DNA of 64,000 nucleotides from Microbacterium terrisoli (GTDB lineage: Bacteria; Actinomycetota; Actinomycetes; Actinomycetales; Microbacteriaceae): the NCBI RefSeq assembly GCF_030866805.1, contig NZ_CP133019.1:2914001-2978000 (forward strand). Direction: 5' to 3'. Positions 1 through 8,944 of this stretch are shown piece by piece (the first letter of the stretch is position 1; every line of letters starts with the position of its first letter). The position numbers and the translations under genes were made by a program. The notes under the pieces are model-generated. The model made no database searches. It worked only from the letters and a program-made list of their open reading frames with translations, and was not told the DNA's origin.

Positions 1-787
1 CCAGACCCGCCAGCGGGTTGCCGGATTGCGTGTACGAGGCGAACAGCACGCCGCCGATGCCGGCGCAGGTTCCGCTGATGACGTAGACGAGGAACTTGGT
101 GCGATCAACCGCGAGCCCCATGAGCCGCGCCGACTGCTCACCGCCGCCGACGGCATACACTGTGCGTCCGAACCGAGTGTAGTGCAGCATCCATGTCGCC
201 ACACCCACCAGCACAAGCGCCAGGACGACGCCGGGCGTCACGTACCAGCCGCCCCCGCCCCAGCTCTCACCGAGCAGCCAGTTCAGCGTGTCGTCCTTGA
301 TCGGCAGCGACTTCAAGCTCGTCACGTAGGCCAGACCGCGCGCGAGGAACATGCCCGCCAGCGATGCGATGAACGGCTGGATGTCGAACACGGCGACCAT
401 GATGCCGATGATGACGCCGATCACGGTCCCCGACAGCACCATCAGCGGCAGCACGACCACCGCCGGCAGGCCCGCGGCGAACAGCTGCGCGCCCAGCAGG
501 CCGCTGAAGGCGATCACCGAGCCCACCGACAGATCGATGCCGCCGGTGATGATGACGAAGGTCATGCCGATCGCCAGCACGATGAGGTAAGGATTGTTGT
601 CGAACAGCGCTGAGATCAGGCGCGGCGAGATGAAGTCGCCGAAGTAGAGCTGTCCGGCCACGAGCATCAGGATGAGGATGCCGAGGGCTGCCAGCACCGG
701 CAGCCATGCGCCGGCAGCCGACTTCACACGGGTGAGGACGCTGCGCTCTTCGAACGGCAGCACAGCGGCGGCGGTGTCGACGGTCAT
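1..787 (-). CDS. yjfF: Sugar ABC transporter permease, YjfF type (3' end outside window)
   Basis: Membrane subunit of a sugar importer of the ribose/galactofuranose (CUT2, BPD_transp_2) class. The visible ~262 residues contain several hydrophobic helices and the family signature TGGIDLSVGS, followed by a glycine-rich helix typical of RbsC/YjfF permeases. The ATG at 787 overlaps the TGA of the upstream permease in an ATGA junction, so the two are translationally coupled. Gene order (binding protein, ATPase, permease, permease) matches ytfQ-ytfR-ytfT-yjfF of E. coli, which imports galactofuranose; the substrate here is inferred from that order and from sequence resemblance only. The C-terminal part runs off the window. 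Confidence 0.88.
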   Translation of the reverse strand, partial: MTVDTAAAVLPFEERSVLTRVKSAAGAWLPVLAALGILILMLVAGQLYFGDFISPRLISALFDNNPYLIVLAIGMTFVIITGGIDLSVGSVIAFSGLLGAQLFAAGLPAVVVLPLMVLSGTVIGVIIGIMVAVFDIQPFIASLAGMFLARGLAYVTSLKSLPIKDDTLNWLLGESWGGGGWYVTPGVVLALVLVGVATWMLHYTRFGRTVYAVGGGEQSARLMGLAVDRTKFLVYVISGTCAGIGGVLFASYTQSGNPLAGL

Positions 788-1848
788 CGTGCCACCGCCT
801 CGGTCTCGGCCTCTGCCACAGCCACCGCGGGAGCTGCGGTGCGACGGCGACGTCGGGAGAAGAGCATGTCACGCGCTTTCTGGGATTGGACGAGGCAGAT
901 CGCGATCACCACGAGCGCCTTGAACAGTGGGGTGACCGCCGGAGGAACGCCGAGGAAGGTGATCGAGGTGGTGAGGGTCTGGATGACCAGCACACCCACG
1001 ACGGTCCCCGAGATCGAGAACTTGCCGCCCATCAGCGAGGTTCCGCCGATGACGACCGCGAGGATCGCGTCCAGCTCGATGTTCAGCCCGGCGTTGTTGG
1101 CGTCGGCGGCCATGATGTTGGAGCTGTAGAGGATGCCGGCAAGTCCTGCCAGCACGCCCGAGAGTGCGTAGACCATCCAGATGATGCCGCGCGACTGGAC
1201 GCCGGCGAGCCGACTGGCCTCGGGGTTGATGCCGACCGCTTCCAGCAGCATCCCCAGCGCCGTGCGCCGCACCACGATCGAGACCAGGACGACCACGACC
1301 ACCGCGATCAGGAACGCCACGGGAAGCCCGAACAGGTGGCCGGAGGCCAGATAGCGGTAGGGCGGGCTGTTGATGGTGGTGATCTGCCCCTTCGTGATGA
1401 GCATCGCGATGCCGCGCCCGGCGAACATGAGCAGCAGCGTCGCGATGATCGGCTGGATCTTCACGACCGAGACGAGGAACCCGTTCCAGATGCCGAGCAC
1501 CAGGGTCACCAGGAGCCCGGTGAGGATGGCCACGGTCACCGTGCCCAGATCACCGGGGCTGTCCGACGAGCCGATGATGGTGAGCGAGACCGCTCCCGAC
1601 ACCGCCAGCACGGCGCCCACGGACAGATCGATGCCGCGGGTCGCGATGACCAGGGTCATGCCCAGCGAGACCAGCATGAGCTGCGAGCTGTTGCGCATGA
1701 TGTCGATGAGCGAGCCGTACAGTCCGCCGTCCTTGACGGTGATGCTGAGGAAGCTCGGTCGCGAGAGCGTGTTCACGACGATGAGCACCACGAGGGCCAG
1801 CACGGGCCAGAAGATGGGATGCCGCATCATACGTCTGAGCATGGTCAT
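784..1848 (-). CDS. ytfT: Sugar ABC transporter permease, YtfT type
   Basis: First permease of the galactofuranose-type importer, 354 residues, about ten predicted membrane helices. The CUT2 permease signature TRGIDLSVGAV lies near residue 70. I start it at the ATG at 1848, which overlaps the TGA of the ATPase gene (ATGA). A second in-frame ATG lies 6 nt downstream. An Arg/Ala-rich cytoplasmic tail (about the last 30 residues) is longer than in the E. coli protein. It forms a heterodimer with the YjfF-type permease in the usual model of this transporter. Regulated as part of the operon from the promoter upstream of ytfQ. Confidence 0.9.
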   Translation of the reverse strand: MTMLRRMMRHPIFWPVLALVVLIVVNTLSRPSFLSITVKDGGLYGSLIDIMRNSSQLMLVSLGMTLVIATRGIDLSVGAVLAVSGAVSLTIIGSSDSPGDLGTVTVAILTGLLVTLVLGIWNGFLVSVVKIQPIIATLLLMFAGRGIAMLITKGQITTINSPPYRYLASGHLFGLPVAFLIAVVVVVLVSIVVRRTALGMLLEAVGINPEASRLAGVQSRGIIWMVYALSGVLAGLAGILYSSNIMAADANNAGLNIELDAILAVVIGGTSLMGGKFSISGTVVGVLVIQTLTTSITFLGVPPAVTPLFKALVVIAICLVQSQKARDMLFSRRRRRTAAPAVAVAEAETEAVAR

Positions 1849-3377
1849 GCGGCCTTCTCCCCCGTCTTGTCGTCCGCGATGAGGGCGACGATGCGATCGA
1901 CATCGATGTCGGCGCCTTCGGCGATCTCGCCGATGATACGCCGGTCGCGCAGGACGTAGATACGGTGCGACAGGCGCACCACCTCTTCGAGCTCCGACGA
2001 GATGAACAGCACTGCCAGGCCGTCGGCGGCAAGGTCGGCGATCACGGTCTGGATCTCGGCTTTGGCCCCTACGTCGATGCCGCGCGTGGGCTCGTCGAGG
2101 ATGAGCAGCTCGGGTTCGGTGGCCAGCCACCGCCCCAGCAGAACCTTCTGCTGATTGCCGCCGGAGAGGTTGCGGATCAGCGCGTCGGGGTCCGACGGGC
2201 GCACCCCGAGCGCAGTCATGTACCGCTCGACGATGGCATCCTGCTGCGCTTTGGGCACCCGACGCCACCAGCCGCGCTTGGCCTGGACCGCCAGCACGAG
2301 GTTCTCACGCACCGTCAGATCGGCGATGATGCCCTCGCTGCGTCGGTCTTCGGATGAGAAGGCGAGCCGGTGCGCGAGCGCCGTGCGCGGGCTGCTGACC
2401 TTGGTGAGCCGGTCATGCAGTCGGATGCTGCCGCCGTCGGCGTGGTCAGCGCCGTAGATGAGGCGCGCCGACTCGGTGCGCCCCGAACCCAGCAGGCCGG
2501 CGAAGCCGACGATCTCTCCCGGCAGGATCGTGATCTCGAACGGCTCGACGGCACCCTTGCGCGCCAGCGCCTCGGTGCGCACCACCGGGACCCCGGCGGC
2601 CGGCTGCGCGGCCTGCTCGGCGCGTTCCCCGATCTCGTCGAGATGCTCGACCTCACGGCCGAGCATCTTCGCGATGAGCTCGTGTCGCGGCAGATCTTCC
2701 GTGGGGTACTCGCCGACGAGGTGTCCGTTGCGCAGCACCGTGATGCGGTCGCACAGCTCGTAGATCTGGTCGAGGAAATGCGAGACGAACAGCACGGCCA
2801 CGCCGCGCGCGCTCATCTGGCGCACCACGGCGAACAGCTGCTCGACCTCTCCGCGGTCCAGGCTCGAGGTCGGCTCATCGAGCACGAGCACCCTGCTGTC
2901 CAGCACGGTGGCACGGGCGATGGCGACCAGCTGCTGCACCGCGAGCGAATGCGACGCGAGCAGCGAGCGGGGGTCGATGCGCAGGCCGAGCCCGGCCAGC
3001 GCCTGCGCCGCGCGGTGATGGGTCGCCCGCCAGCTGATGCCGAACGGACCGCGCACCTCGCGGCCGAGCATGACGTTCTCGCCGACCGTGAGGTTCTCGC
3101 AGAGATTGACCTCCTGATAGACCGTCGCGATCCCCGCATCCTGCGCATCGGCGGTCCCCGTGAAATGCCGGGAGGATCCGCCGACGGTCACGGTGCCCGA
3201 GTCGATCGCATAGACGCCGGTCAGCGCCTTGATCAGGGTGGACTTGCCGGCCCCGTTCTCGCCCATCAGCGCGTGGATCTCACCGGCGCGCAGCACCAGG
3301 TCCACGCCGTCGAGCGCCTTCACCCCGGGAAAGGTGATGGAGATGTCGCGCAGTTCGGCGACGATGTCGTTGCTCAT
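1845..3377 (-). CDS. ytfR: Sugar ABC transporter ATP-binding protein, YtfR type (two ABC domains)
   Basis: Duplicated ATPase of a CUT2 sugar importer, 510 residues, the usual length. The first nucleotide-binding domain has Walker A GENGAGKST near residue 40 and a DEPTSSLD Walker B. The second domain has a degenerate Walker A (LLGSGRTES), a strong signature LSGGNQQKV and Walker B ILDEPTRGID, the asymmetry normal for RbsA/MglA/YtfR proteins. The ATG at 3377 is 63 bp downstream of the ytfQ stop across a strong hairpin, and the gene ends in an ATGA overlap with ytfT. The hairpin probably lowers its expression relative to the binding protein. Confidence 0.93.
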   Translation of the reverse strand: MSNDIVAELRDISITFPGVKALDGVDLVLRAGEIHALMGENGAGKSTLIKALTGVYAIDSGTVTVGGSSRHFTGTADAQDAGIATVYQEVNLCENLTVGENVMLGREVRGPFGISWRATHHRAAQALAGLGLRIDPRSLLASHSLAVQQLVAIARATVLDSRVLVLDEPTSSLDRGEVEQLFAVVRQMSARGVAVLFVSHFLDQIYELCDRITVLRNGHLVGEYPTEDLPRHELIAKMLGREVEHLDEIGERAEQAAQPAAGVPVVRTEALARKGAVEPFEITILPGEIVGFAGLLGSGRTESARLIYGADHADGGSIRLHDRLTKVSSPRTALAHRLAFSSEDRRSEGIIADLTVRENLVLAVQAKRGWWRRVPKAQQDAIVERYMTALGVRPSDPDALIRNLSGGNQQKVLLGRWLATEPELLILDEPTRGIDVGAKAEIQTVIADLAADGLAVLFISSELEEVVRLSHRIYVLRDRRIIGEIAEGADIDVDRIVALIADDKTGEKAA

Positions 3378-3397
3378 GCGGCTCCTCTGCCGTGGAT

Positions 3398-3434
3398 CGG
3401 CTGTCGGGGGCGGCCCAGCCGCCCCCGACAGCCG
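3398..3434 (-). terminator. Strong hairpin between ytfQ and ytfR
   Basis: A perfect 17-bp stem (3398-3414 with 3418-3434) closed by a 3-nt loop fills most of the gap between the binding-protein stop and the ATPase start. No U-run follows on the minus strand. It is more likely an attenuator or 3'-end stabiliser that keeps the binding protein in excess than a full terminator. Confidence 0.7.
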
Positions 3435-3440
3435 GAACCA

Positions 3441-4427
3441 TCAGTACTTGCGGTCGGGCAGCGCCGCCTTCGCGGCGGCCTGGTCGAATGCCAGGTCCTT
3501 GGCGAGGTACAGCTTGTCGACCGACTTGCCGGCGACGACATCCTTGACGACCTGCGCCACCTGGTCGCCCAGCAGCGGGTTGCACTCGACGACGTAGTTG
3601 AACTCGCCGTTGGCGACGGCTGTCAATCCGTCGTGCGTGCCGTCGACGGTGACGATCTTGATGTCCTTGCCCGGCGTGAGGCCGGCGGCCTTGATCGCAT
3701 CGAGTGCGCCCAGACCCATGTCGTCGTTCTGCGCGAACAGGATGTTGATCTTGTTGCCGTACTTCTGCAGGAAGCCCTCCATCACGGTCTTGCCCTGCGC
3801 ACGCGTGAAGTTGCCGTCCTGCTGGTCGAGGACGTTGATGTCAGACCCCTGCATGGCCTTCGCGCAACCGGTGGTGCGGTCGTTGGCCGCGCTGGAGCCG
3901 GCGGTGCCCTCGAGCACGACCATGTTCGCGCCCTTGCCGTTGAAGTTGTCGGTGATCCACTTGCAGGCGGTCTCGCCTTCTTTCTCGAAGTCGTCGCCGA
4001 CACGCGAGGTGATGTACTGCTGGTCGTCGGCGTTGACGTCGCGGTCCTCGAGGATCACCGGGATGCCCGCCTGCTTGGCCTGCTTGAGCACATCGGTCCA
4101 TCCGGTCTCCACCACCGGCGCGAAGACGATGGCGTCCACGCCCTGGGTGATGAAGCTGCGGATCGCGGCGATCTGGTTCTCCTGCTTCTGCTGCGCGTCC
4201 GAGAACGTCAGCTTGAAGCCGTTCTCGGAGGACAGCGCCTCTTGCAGCGACTTGGTGTTGGCGGTGCGCCACCCGCTCTCGGCGCCTTCCTGCGAGAAGC
4301 CCACCTTGACGGTGCCACCGGCCGCGCCCGCGTCTGCGCCGGACGAACCGGCGTTCGACGAGCACCCGGTGAGGGCCATCGCGGCAAGTCCGACTGCGGC
4401 CACAGCCGCGAAGATGCCTTTCTTCAT
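3441..4427 (-). CDS. ytfQ: Periplasmic-type sugar-binding lipoprotein, YtfQ type
   Basis: Substrate-binding protein of the galactofuranose-type importer, 328 residues. A lipoprotein signal ends in the lipobox LTGC at about residue 21, so it should be anchored to the outer face of the membrane. The mature part is a periplasmic-binding-protein-like domain (Peripla_BP_4) of the ribose/galactofuranose group. The ATG at 4427 has a GGGAGT Shine-Dalgarno sequence; a longer upstream reading frame exists but would bury the signal peptide. First gene of the operon, separated from ytfR by a hairpin. Two LacI-type operators lie 69-112 bp upstream of the start. Confidence 0.9.
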   Translation of the reverse strand: MKKGIFAAVAAVGLAAMALTGCSSNAGSSGADAGAAGGTVKVGFSQEGAESGWRTANTKSLQEALSSENGFKLTFSDAQQKQENQIAAIRSFITQGVDAIVFAPVVETGWTDVLKQAKQAGIPVILEDRDVNADDQQYITSRVGDDFEKEGETACKWITDNFNGKGANMVVLEGTAGSSAANDRTTGCAKAMQGSDINVLDQQDGNFTRAQGKTVMEGFLQKYGNKINILFAQNDDMGLGALDAIKAAGLTPGKDIKIVTVDGTHDGLTAVANGEFNYVVECNPLLGDQVAQVVKDVVAGKSVDKLYLAKDLAFDQAAAKAALPDRKY

Positions 4428-4495
4428 TGCATTGACTCCCTTGTCGAGGGCTGAGACCCAGCCCGGCGAATCCGGCCCCATGCCGGTTCTCAGAA

Positions 4496-4509
4496 TGTTA
4501 GCGCTCACA
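4496..4509. promoter_or_regulatory. LacI-type operator, proximal to ytfQ
   Basis: TGTTAGCGCTCACA, an imperfect palindrome with the central CG typical of LacI-family operators. It overlaps a candidate minus-strand promoter: weak -35 CTTGTG (complement of 4518-4523), 17-bp spacer and -10 TAACAT (complement of 4495-4500). The cognate repressor is not next to the operon in this window. Confidence 0.7.
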
Positions 4510-4524
4510 AATTCAGCCACAAGA

Positions 4525-4538
4525 TGTGAGCGGTAACA
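4525..4538. promoter_or_regulatory. LacI-type operator, distal to ytfQ
   Basis: TGTGAGCGGTAACA, a second copy of the proximal site in near-inverted form, 29 bp centre to centre from it. This places both sites on roughly the same face of the helix around the promoter, as expected for cooperative repression. Confidence 0.7.
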
Positions 4539-4710
4539 ATCAGATAACACCCGTCTGCAGTCTGCCTAGATACCGCCTTTCATCTGGTCTTTTCCCAAGA
4601 CGCCGAACGATCGGAGAGATCACTCGCGCGCACTCGGCCACCAGAATGTGATTCATCACACGCACGTGAACGCAGGATGCGGCGGCGTTCGACTAGGCGA
4701 GGATGGGGGG

Positions 4711-5397
4711 ATGCGTCTCTTTCTCGTGCGACACGGTCAGACTCCCTCGAACGTCGCGGGGCGGCTCGACACGGGCGCGCCGGGCCCGGGCCTGACCGAC
4801 CTCGGCCGCCGGCAGGCCGACGCGGTCCCGGCAGCGCTGCAGGGCCGCGCCGTGGACGCCGTCGCCGTCTCACCCCTCATCCGCACCGCGCAGACCGCGG
4901 CGCCGCTGGCCGCCCAGCGCGGACTCGAGCCGGTGGTCATCGACGGGCTGCAGGAGATCGAGGCCGGCGATCTGGAGATGCGCGGCGACCGTGACTCGGT
5001 GCGTTCCTATGTGAAGACGGCGTTCGCGTGGGCGCGCGGCGAGATGACGGCGCGGATGCCGGGTGCCGAGCAGGACGGCACGTCGTTCTTCACCCGATTC
5101 GACCGTGGAATCGCCCAGGCCACCGCCCTCGCCGGCCAGGGCGTCGCGGTCTTCTCGCACGGCGCGGCCATCCGCGTCTGGACGAGCGCCCGGGTGCACG
5201 GGTTGAATGTCGCGCTGCTCGAGCACACGGCACTGCACAACACCGCGATCATCGAGCTGGACGGCGACCCCGACCACGGCTGGGATCTCGTCGACTGGTC
5301 ACCGGACCCGGCCGGAGGTCCGGAGCTCATCCCGCCGCATGAACGGGATGCCGCCGCAACACCCGTGAGCCCGGACCCCGGCGTTCAGAGCTCGTAG
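4711..5397 (+). CDS. Histidine phosphatase family protein
   Basis: Phosphoglycerate-mutase-like phosphatase of 228 residues. The N-terminus carries the catalytic LVRHGQT motif (His8 as phospho-acceptor), and a second conserved histidine sits in FSHGAA near residue 154. I chose the ATG at 4711 because the family begins a few residues before the RHG motif and a purine-rich GAGGATGGGGGG run lies just upstream. An in-frame earlier start at 4648 would add 21 residues with no family support. Monocistronic, convergent with the decarboxylase gene. Substrate unknown: the family includes sugar-phosphate phosphatases and broad-range enzymes. Confidence 0.88.
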   Translation: MRLFLVRHGQTPSNVAGRLDTGAPGPGLTDLGRRQADAVPAALQGRAVDAVAVSPLIRTAQTAAPLAAQRGLEPVVIDGLQEIEAGDLEMRGDRDSVRSYVKTAFAWARGEMTARMPGAEQDGTSFFTRFDRGIAQATALAGQGVAVFSHGAAIRVWTSARVHGLNVALLEHTALHNTAIIELDGDPDHGWDLVDWSPDPAGGPELIPPHERDAAATPVSPDPGVQSS

Positions 5398-5429
5398 GGT
5401 GAGGCCTGAGCTGATCCCCGGCGTGTGGG

Positions 5430-6653
5430 TCAGCCCAGTGCGGCCAGCACGGCGTCGACGACGAGGTCGGGATCGGCGAACGGATTGGCCGCGACCGACC
5501 GGAACCACGTCTGTGCGCCGATCACGGTCGTGCTGACCCAGACATCCGTCATCCGCTCGCGCACCGCGGTCGGGTCGGCGTGCCGTGGCCGCCAGGCCAC
5601 GACCCCGGTGACGGACGGCGCGAACAGCTCGAGTTCGGGCTCGGCGGCGATCCGCGCGGCCAGGCGTTCGGCCAGCGCCAGGTCGGCGTCGATGCGCGCG
5701 CCCAGCCCGTCGCGGCCCCACGCCAGCAGAGTCGCCAGCAGCGGCAGGGCTGCGGCCCCATGCGACCCCTGCAGCCCGATGTTGGGCACCGCCAGGTAGC
5801 CTCCGCCGAAGCTCAGCGCGTCGTGCGCTGCCGCGGCATCCGCGAACAGCACCAGGGCGCTCTCTTTCGGCTGATACAGCAGCTTGTGGGCCGAGACGGC
5901 CACGGAGTCGGCGCGCTCGATCCCGTCGAGCACGGCCGTGTGCGACGACAGGCGCAGGGGGCCCGCCCACGCGGCGTCGACGTGGCGCCAACGGGCGGTG
6001 GATGCCGCATCCAGCGGATCGACGGCTCCTGTCGCGGTCGTACCGGCCGTGAGCACGACGGCCGCGTCCGACAGGTCGTCCGGCAGCAGATCGGCGCGCA
6101 TCCGCTGCGCGGCGTCGACCGGCACGGTGGTCAGCGGAAGCCCCAGAATCCGCGCGGCTTTGGCCACGCTGACGTGTGCGACCTCGGAGGCGATCACGCG
6201 CCGCACGCCCGCGGCATCCCGCGCCGCCCACAGCGCGGTCAGATTGGCCAGGCTCGAGCCGGGCACGAGATGGCCGCCGTCCATGCCGAACACGGGTGCG
6301 AGCCATTCGATCGCACGGCGCTCCAGCAGCCGCGCCGCAGGGGCCGAGTCGGTGTGCAGCAGGTTCTGGTTCATCGCCGCCGCCCACTGGGTGGCAGCCC
6401 ACGTCACCCACGGCGTGGGCGGATCCATGTGCGCGAAGAAGCCCGGGTGATCCACCCGGGTCGGCCGGGTCAGCGCGGGACCGGCCAGCGCCGCCAGCGC
6501 GGCGCGGCCGCCGATGCCGTGCGCCGGCAGCGCCTCGGGCAGATCGAGCGGGGCGACCGGGTCGCCGTGCGGTGTGCCCGGCGCGTTCTTCGCGTCGATC
6601 AGCTGCTGCAGCGCCTCGTGCAGTGCTTGGTCGCTGGGCAGGAAGTCGTGCAC
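5430..6653 (-). CDS. PLP-dependent group II decarboxylase-like enzyme
   Basis: 407-residue fold-type I PLP enzyme of the aromatic L-amino-acid/glutamate decarboxylase group. Visible landmarks are His160 in the VAHVSV strand (ring-stacking position), Asp226 in HVDAAW (pyridine nitrogen) and the Schiff-base lysine Lys257 in VSAHKLL. The N-terminal DHPGFFAHM segment is characteristic of the family. It starts at GTG 6653 with a close GGAG. It sits 57 bp downstream of the acyl-CoA dehydrogenase gene on the same strand, so it may be the last gene of that operon. The substrate cannot be read from the sequence: aromatic amino acid, glutamate and diaminobutyrate relatives exist. Confidence 0.82.
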   Translation of the reverse strand: MHDFLPSDQALHEALQQLIDAKNAPGTPHGDPVAPLDLPEALPAHGIGGRAALAALAGPALTRPTRVDHPGFFAHMDPPTPWVTWAATQWAAAMNQNLLHTDSAPAARLLERRAIEWLAPVFGMDGGHLVPGSSLANLTALWAARDAAGVRRVIASEVAHVSVAKAARILGLPLTTVPVDAAQRMRADLLPDDLSDAAVVLTAGTTATGAVDPLDAASTARWRHVDAAWAGPLRLSSHTAVLDGIERADSVAVSAHKLLYQPKESALVLFADAAAAHDALSFGGGYLAVPNIGLQGSHGAAALPLLATLLAWGRDGLGARIDADLALAERLAARIAAEPELELFAPSVTGVVAWRPRHADPTAVRERMTDVWVSTTVIGAQTWFRSVAANPFADPDLVVDAVLAALG

Positions 6654-6710
6654 GCGCTCCAGTGTGGCACGACGGCGCCCAGACGCGTGCCGCGTTCGGC
6701 CGCCGGCAGG

Positions 6711-7928
6711 TCAGCGCGCGTGCCTGCCCAGCTCGGCCTTCGCGAGCGCGTTGCGGTGCACTTCGTCGGGTCCGTCCGCGAAACGCAGCGTCCGGGCGGC
6801 CGCGTACAGCCGGGCGAGGTCGAGGTCCTGTGAGAGGCCTGCCGCGCCGTGCGTCTGGATCGCTCTGTCAAGGATCCACTGCACGGTGGCCGGAGTGGCG
6901 ATCTTGATCGCCTGGATCTCGGTGTGCGCACCCTTGTTGCCCACGGTGTCCATGAGCCAGGCGGTCTTGAGCACCAGCAGCCGCAGCTGCTCGACGCGCA
7001 CCCGCGATTCGGCGATCCATTCGCGGATCACCCCCTGCTGCGCGAGCGGTCGGCCGAACGCCACCCGCTCGGACGCGCGGACGCACATCGCCTCGATCGC
7101 CCGCTCGGCCATGCCGATCAGGCGCATGCAGTGATGGATTCGCCCGGGTCCCAGCCGCGCCTGCGCGATCGCAAAGCCGTCGCCCTCGCCGCCGATCAGG
7201 TTGCCCGCCGGCACCCGCACCTCGGTGAACGAGAGCTCGGCGTGACCGCCGTGCTCGTGGTCGTCGTAGCCGAGCACGTGCATGCCGCGCACGACCTCGA
7301 GACCGGGCGTATCGCGCGGCACGAGGATCATCGACTGCTGCCGGTGCCGTGCGGCCTGCGGGTCGGTCTTGCCCATCACGATGAACACGGCGCAGTTCGG
7401 GTTCATGCCGCCGGTGATCCACCATTTGCGGCCGTTGATCACGTAGTGGTCGCCGTCGCGCACGATCGAGGTGGCGATGTTCGTCGCATCAGACGAGGCG
7501 ACGTCGGGCTCGGTCATCGCGAACGCCGACCGGATCTCGCCGTCCAGCAACGGTCGCAGCCACCGCTCCTTCTGCGCGGGCGTGCCGAACTGGTCGAGCA
7601 CCTCCATGTTGCCGGTGTCCGGGGCCGCGCAGTTGAACGCCGCCGGGGCGAGGTCCAGGCTGCGGCCGGTGATCTCGGCCAGCGGCGCGTACTGCAGGTT
7701 CGACAATCCCGCACCGCTGTCGCCGGGCAGGAAAAGGTTCCACAGGCCCCGGCCGCGCGCTGCGGCGCGCAGCTCGCGCAGGGCGGGCGCGGCATCCCAC
7801 TCCCATCTGTCCGGCAGCTCGGCGAGCTGGGCGGCGAACACGGGTTCTGCCGGCAGCACATGCTGCTCGAGAAAATCGTCGACCTCGCCTATCAGGGCGG
7901 TCGTGCGTGCGTCGTGCCCGAAGTCCAT
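6711..7928 (-). CDS. Acyl-CoA dehydrogenase (ACAD10/11-like)
   Basis: FAD-dependent dehydrogenase introducing an alpha,beta double bond into an acyl-CoA. 405 residues, with the three-part family layout: helical N-domain, middle beta-domain containing [13 protein letters not shown] near residues 140-150, and helical C-domain with the [11 protein letters not shown] segment. Its ATG overlaps the stop of the phosphotransferase gene by one base. Acyl-CoA dehydrogenase next to an APH-like kinase mirrors the domain pair fused in eukaryotic ACAD10/ACAD11, where kinase and dehydrogenase together process hydroxyacyl substrates. That pairing suggests a 4-hydroxyacyl-CoA or similar substrate here, as inference. 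Confidence 0.9.
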   Translation of the reverse strand: MDFGHDARTTALIGEVDDFLEQHVLPAEPVFAAQLAELPDRWEWDAAPALRELRAAARGRGLWNLFLPGDSGAGLSNLQYAPLAEITGRSLDLAPAAFNCAAPDTGNMEVLDQFGTPAQKERWLRPLLDGEIRSAFAMTEPDVASSDATNIATSIVRDGDHYVINGRKWWITGGMNPNCAVFIVMGKTDPQAARHRQQSMILVPRDTPGLEVVRGMHVLGYDDHEHGGHAELSFTEVRVPAGNLIGGEGDGFAIAQARLGPGRIHHCMRLIGMAERAIEAMCVRASERVAFGRPLAQQGVIREWIAESRVRVEQLRLLVLKTAWLMDTVGNKGAHTEIQAIKIATPATVQWILDRAIQTHGAAGLSQDLDLARLYAAARTLRFADGPDEVHRNALAKAELGRHAR

Positions 7929-8944
7929 CAGTCGTCCTCTCTCAGCGCGGCCAGGCCCGCGTCCAGCAGCGGCGCGGTGAGCTCGCCGATCCGCTCATAG
8001 CCGGCGCCCACGGTCATGCCCTCGGTGAAGCGCGCATGGATGCCTTCCACGATGCCGGCGAGCTTGTACGAGGCGAGCGCCAGATACCAGCCGAAGCGCG
8101 GGATGCCGCGGCCCGTCGCCGTCGCGTACCGTTCGAGGGTCTCGGCCTCGGTGAGATAGCCCGGCGCGAGCGACGCGTCGGCGACGGCGGCCCCGAGCAT
8201 CGCGGCGGAGCGCTGGTAGACGATCATGAGCGCGAGATCGGCGAGCGGGTCGCCGAGGGTCGCCATCTCCCAGTCGATGACGGCCGCCGGCCGGTCGGCG
8301 GCGTCGACCAGCACGTTGTCGAGGCGGAAGTCTCCGTGCACGATTCCCGTCGACGATTCGGCGGGCACCGCCGCATCCAACGCATCGTGCAGCGCGCCTT
8401 CGGCGGGCAGCTCGCGTGTGCGGGATGCGGCGAACTGGCGCGACCAGCGCTGCACCTGCCGCCCGAGGTACCCGTCCGGGTGACCGAAGTCGGCCAGGCC
8501 CACAGCGACCGGGTCGATGCGACCGAGCGCGGCGAGAGAATCGACGAGCCGCTCGGAGATCGCTCGTGTGCGGTCGGCGCCGAGGGCGGCGAGCGCGGCA
8601 GCCGAGCGATAGGCGGTGCCGTCGACGAACTGCATGACGAAGAACGGGGCGCCGATCACAGCAGGGTCGTCGCACCGCGCGATCGGCTGCGGCACCGGAA
8701 CGTCGGTCGGCGCGAGCGCCGACATGATCCGGAACTCCCGCCCCATGTCATGCGCGGTGCTGAGCACGTGCCCGAGGGGCGGGCGGCGCAGCACCCACCC
8801 ACGCGGACCGGATTCGATGCGATAGGTGAGGTTCGACCTGCCGCCCACGATGAGCTGCGCGCGCAGGTCGGCCGCGGCATCCGGAACGTTCTGGGCGAAC
8901 CACGGCGCGAGCGCGGCCAGATCCAGTCCGGGCAGGTCGCTCAC
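7928..8944 (-). CDS. APH-like phosphotransferase family protein (ACAD10/11 kinase-type)
   Basis: 338-residue kinase of the aminoglycoside-phosphotransferase fold. It shows the catalytic loop [11 protein letters not shown] near residues 199-209 and the metal-binding [11 protein letters not shown] near 219-229. It starts with GTG at 8944 in a GTGA overlap with the stop of the SDR gene and overlaps the acyl-CoA dehydrogenase start by one base, so the three genes are tightly coupled. The closest functional model is the kinase domain of ACAD10/11, which phosphorylates hydroxyacyl-CoA. An antibiotic-resistance role is unlikely in this context. Confidence 0.87.
   Translation of the reverse strand: MSDLPGLDLAALAPWFAQNVPDAAADLRAQLIVGGRSNLTYRIESGPRGWVLRRPPLGHVLSTAHDMGREFRIMSALAPTDVPVPQPIARCDDPAVIGAPFFVMQFVDGTAYRSAAALAALGADRTRAISERLVDSLAALGRIDPVAVGLADFGHPDGYLGRQVQRWSRQFAASRTRELPAEGALHDALDAAVPAESSTGIVHGDFRLDNVLVDAADRPAAVIDWEMATLGDPLADLALMIVYQRSAAMLGAAVADASLAPGYLTEAETLERYATATGRGIPRFGWYLALASYKLAGIVEGIHARFTEGMTVGAGYERIGELTAPLLDAGLAALREDD

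Noticed and set aside
2370..4454. Very long plus-strand open frame antisense to ytfR-ytfQ
   Set aside because: High GC keeps antisense frames open; its composition (His, Arg, Asp, Gly filler) has no family resemblance, while the minus strand encodes clear transporter proteins.
7928..8944. Aminoglycoside resistance gene
   Set aside because: The APH-like fold is coupled to an acyl-CoA dehydrogenase and SDR; the context points to the ACAD10/11-type metabolic kinase.
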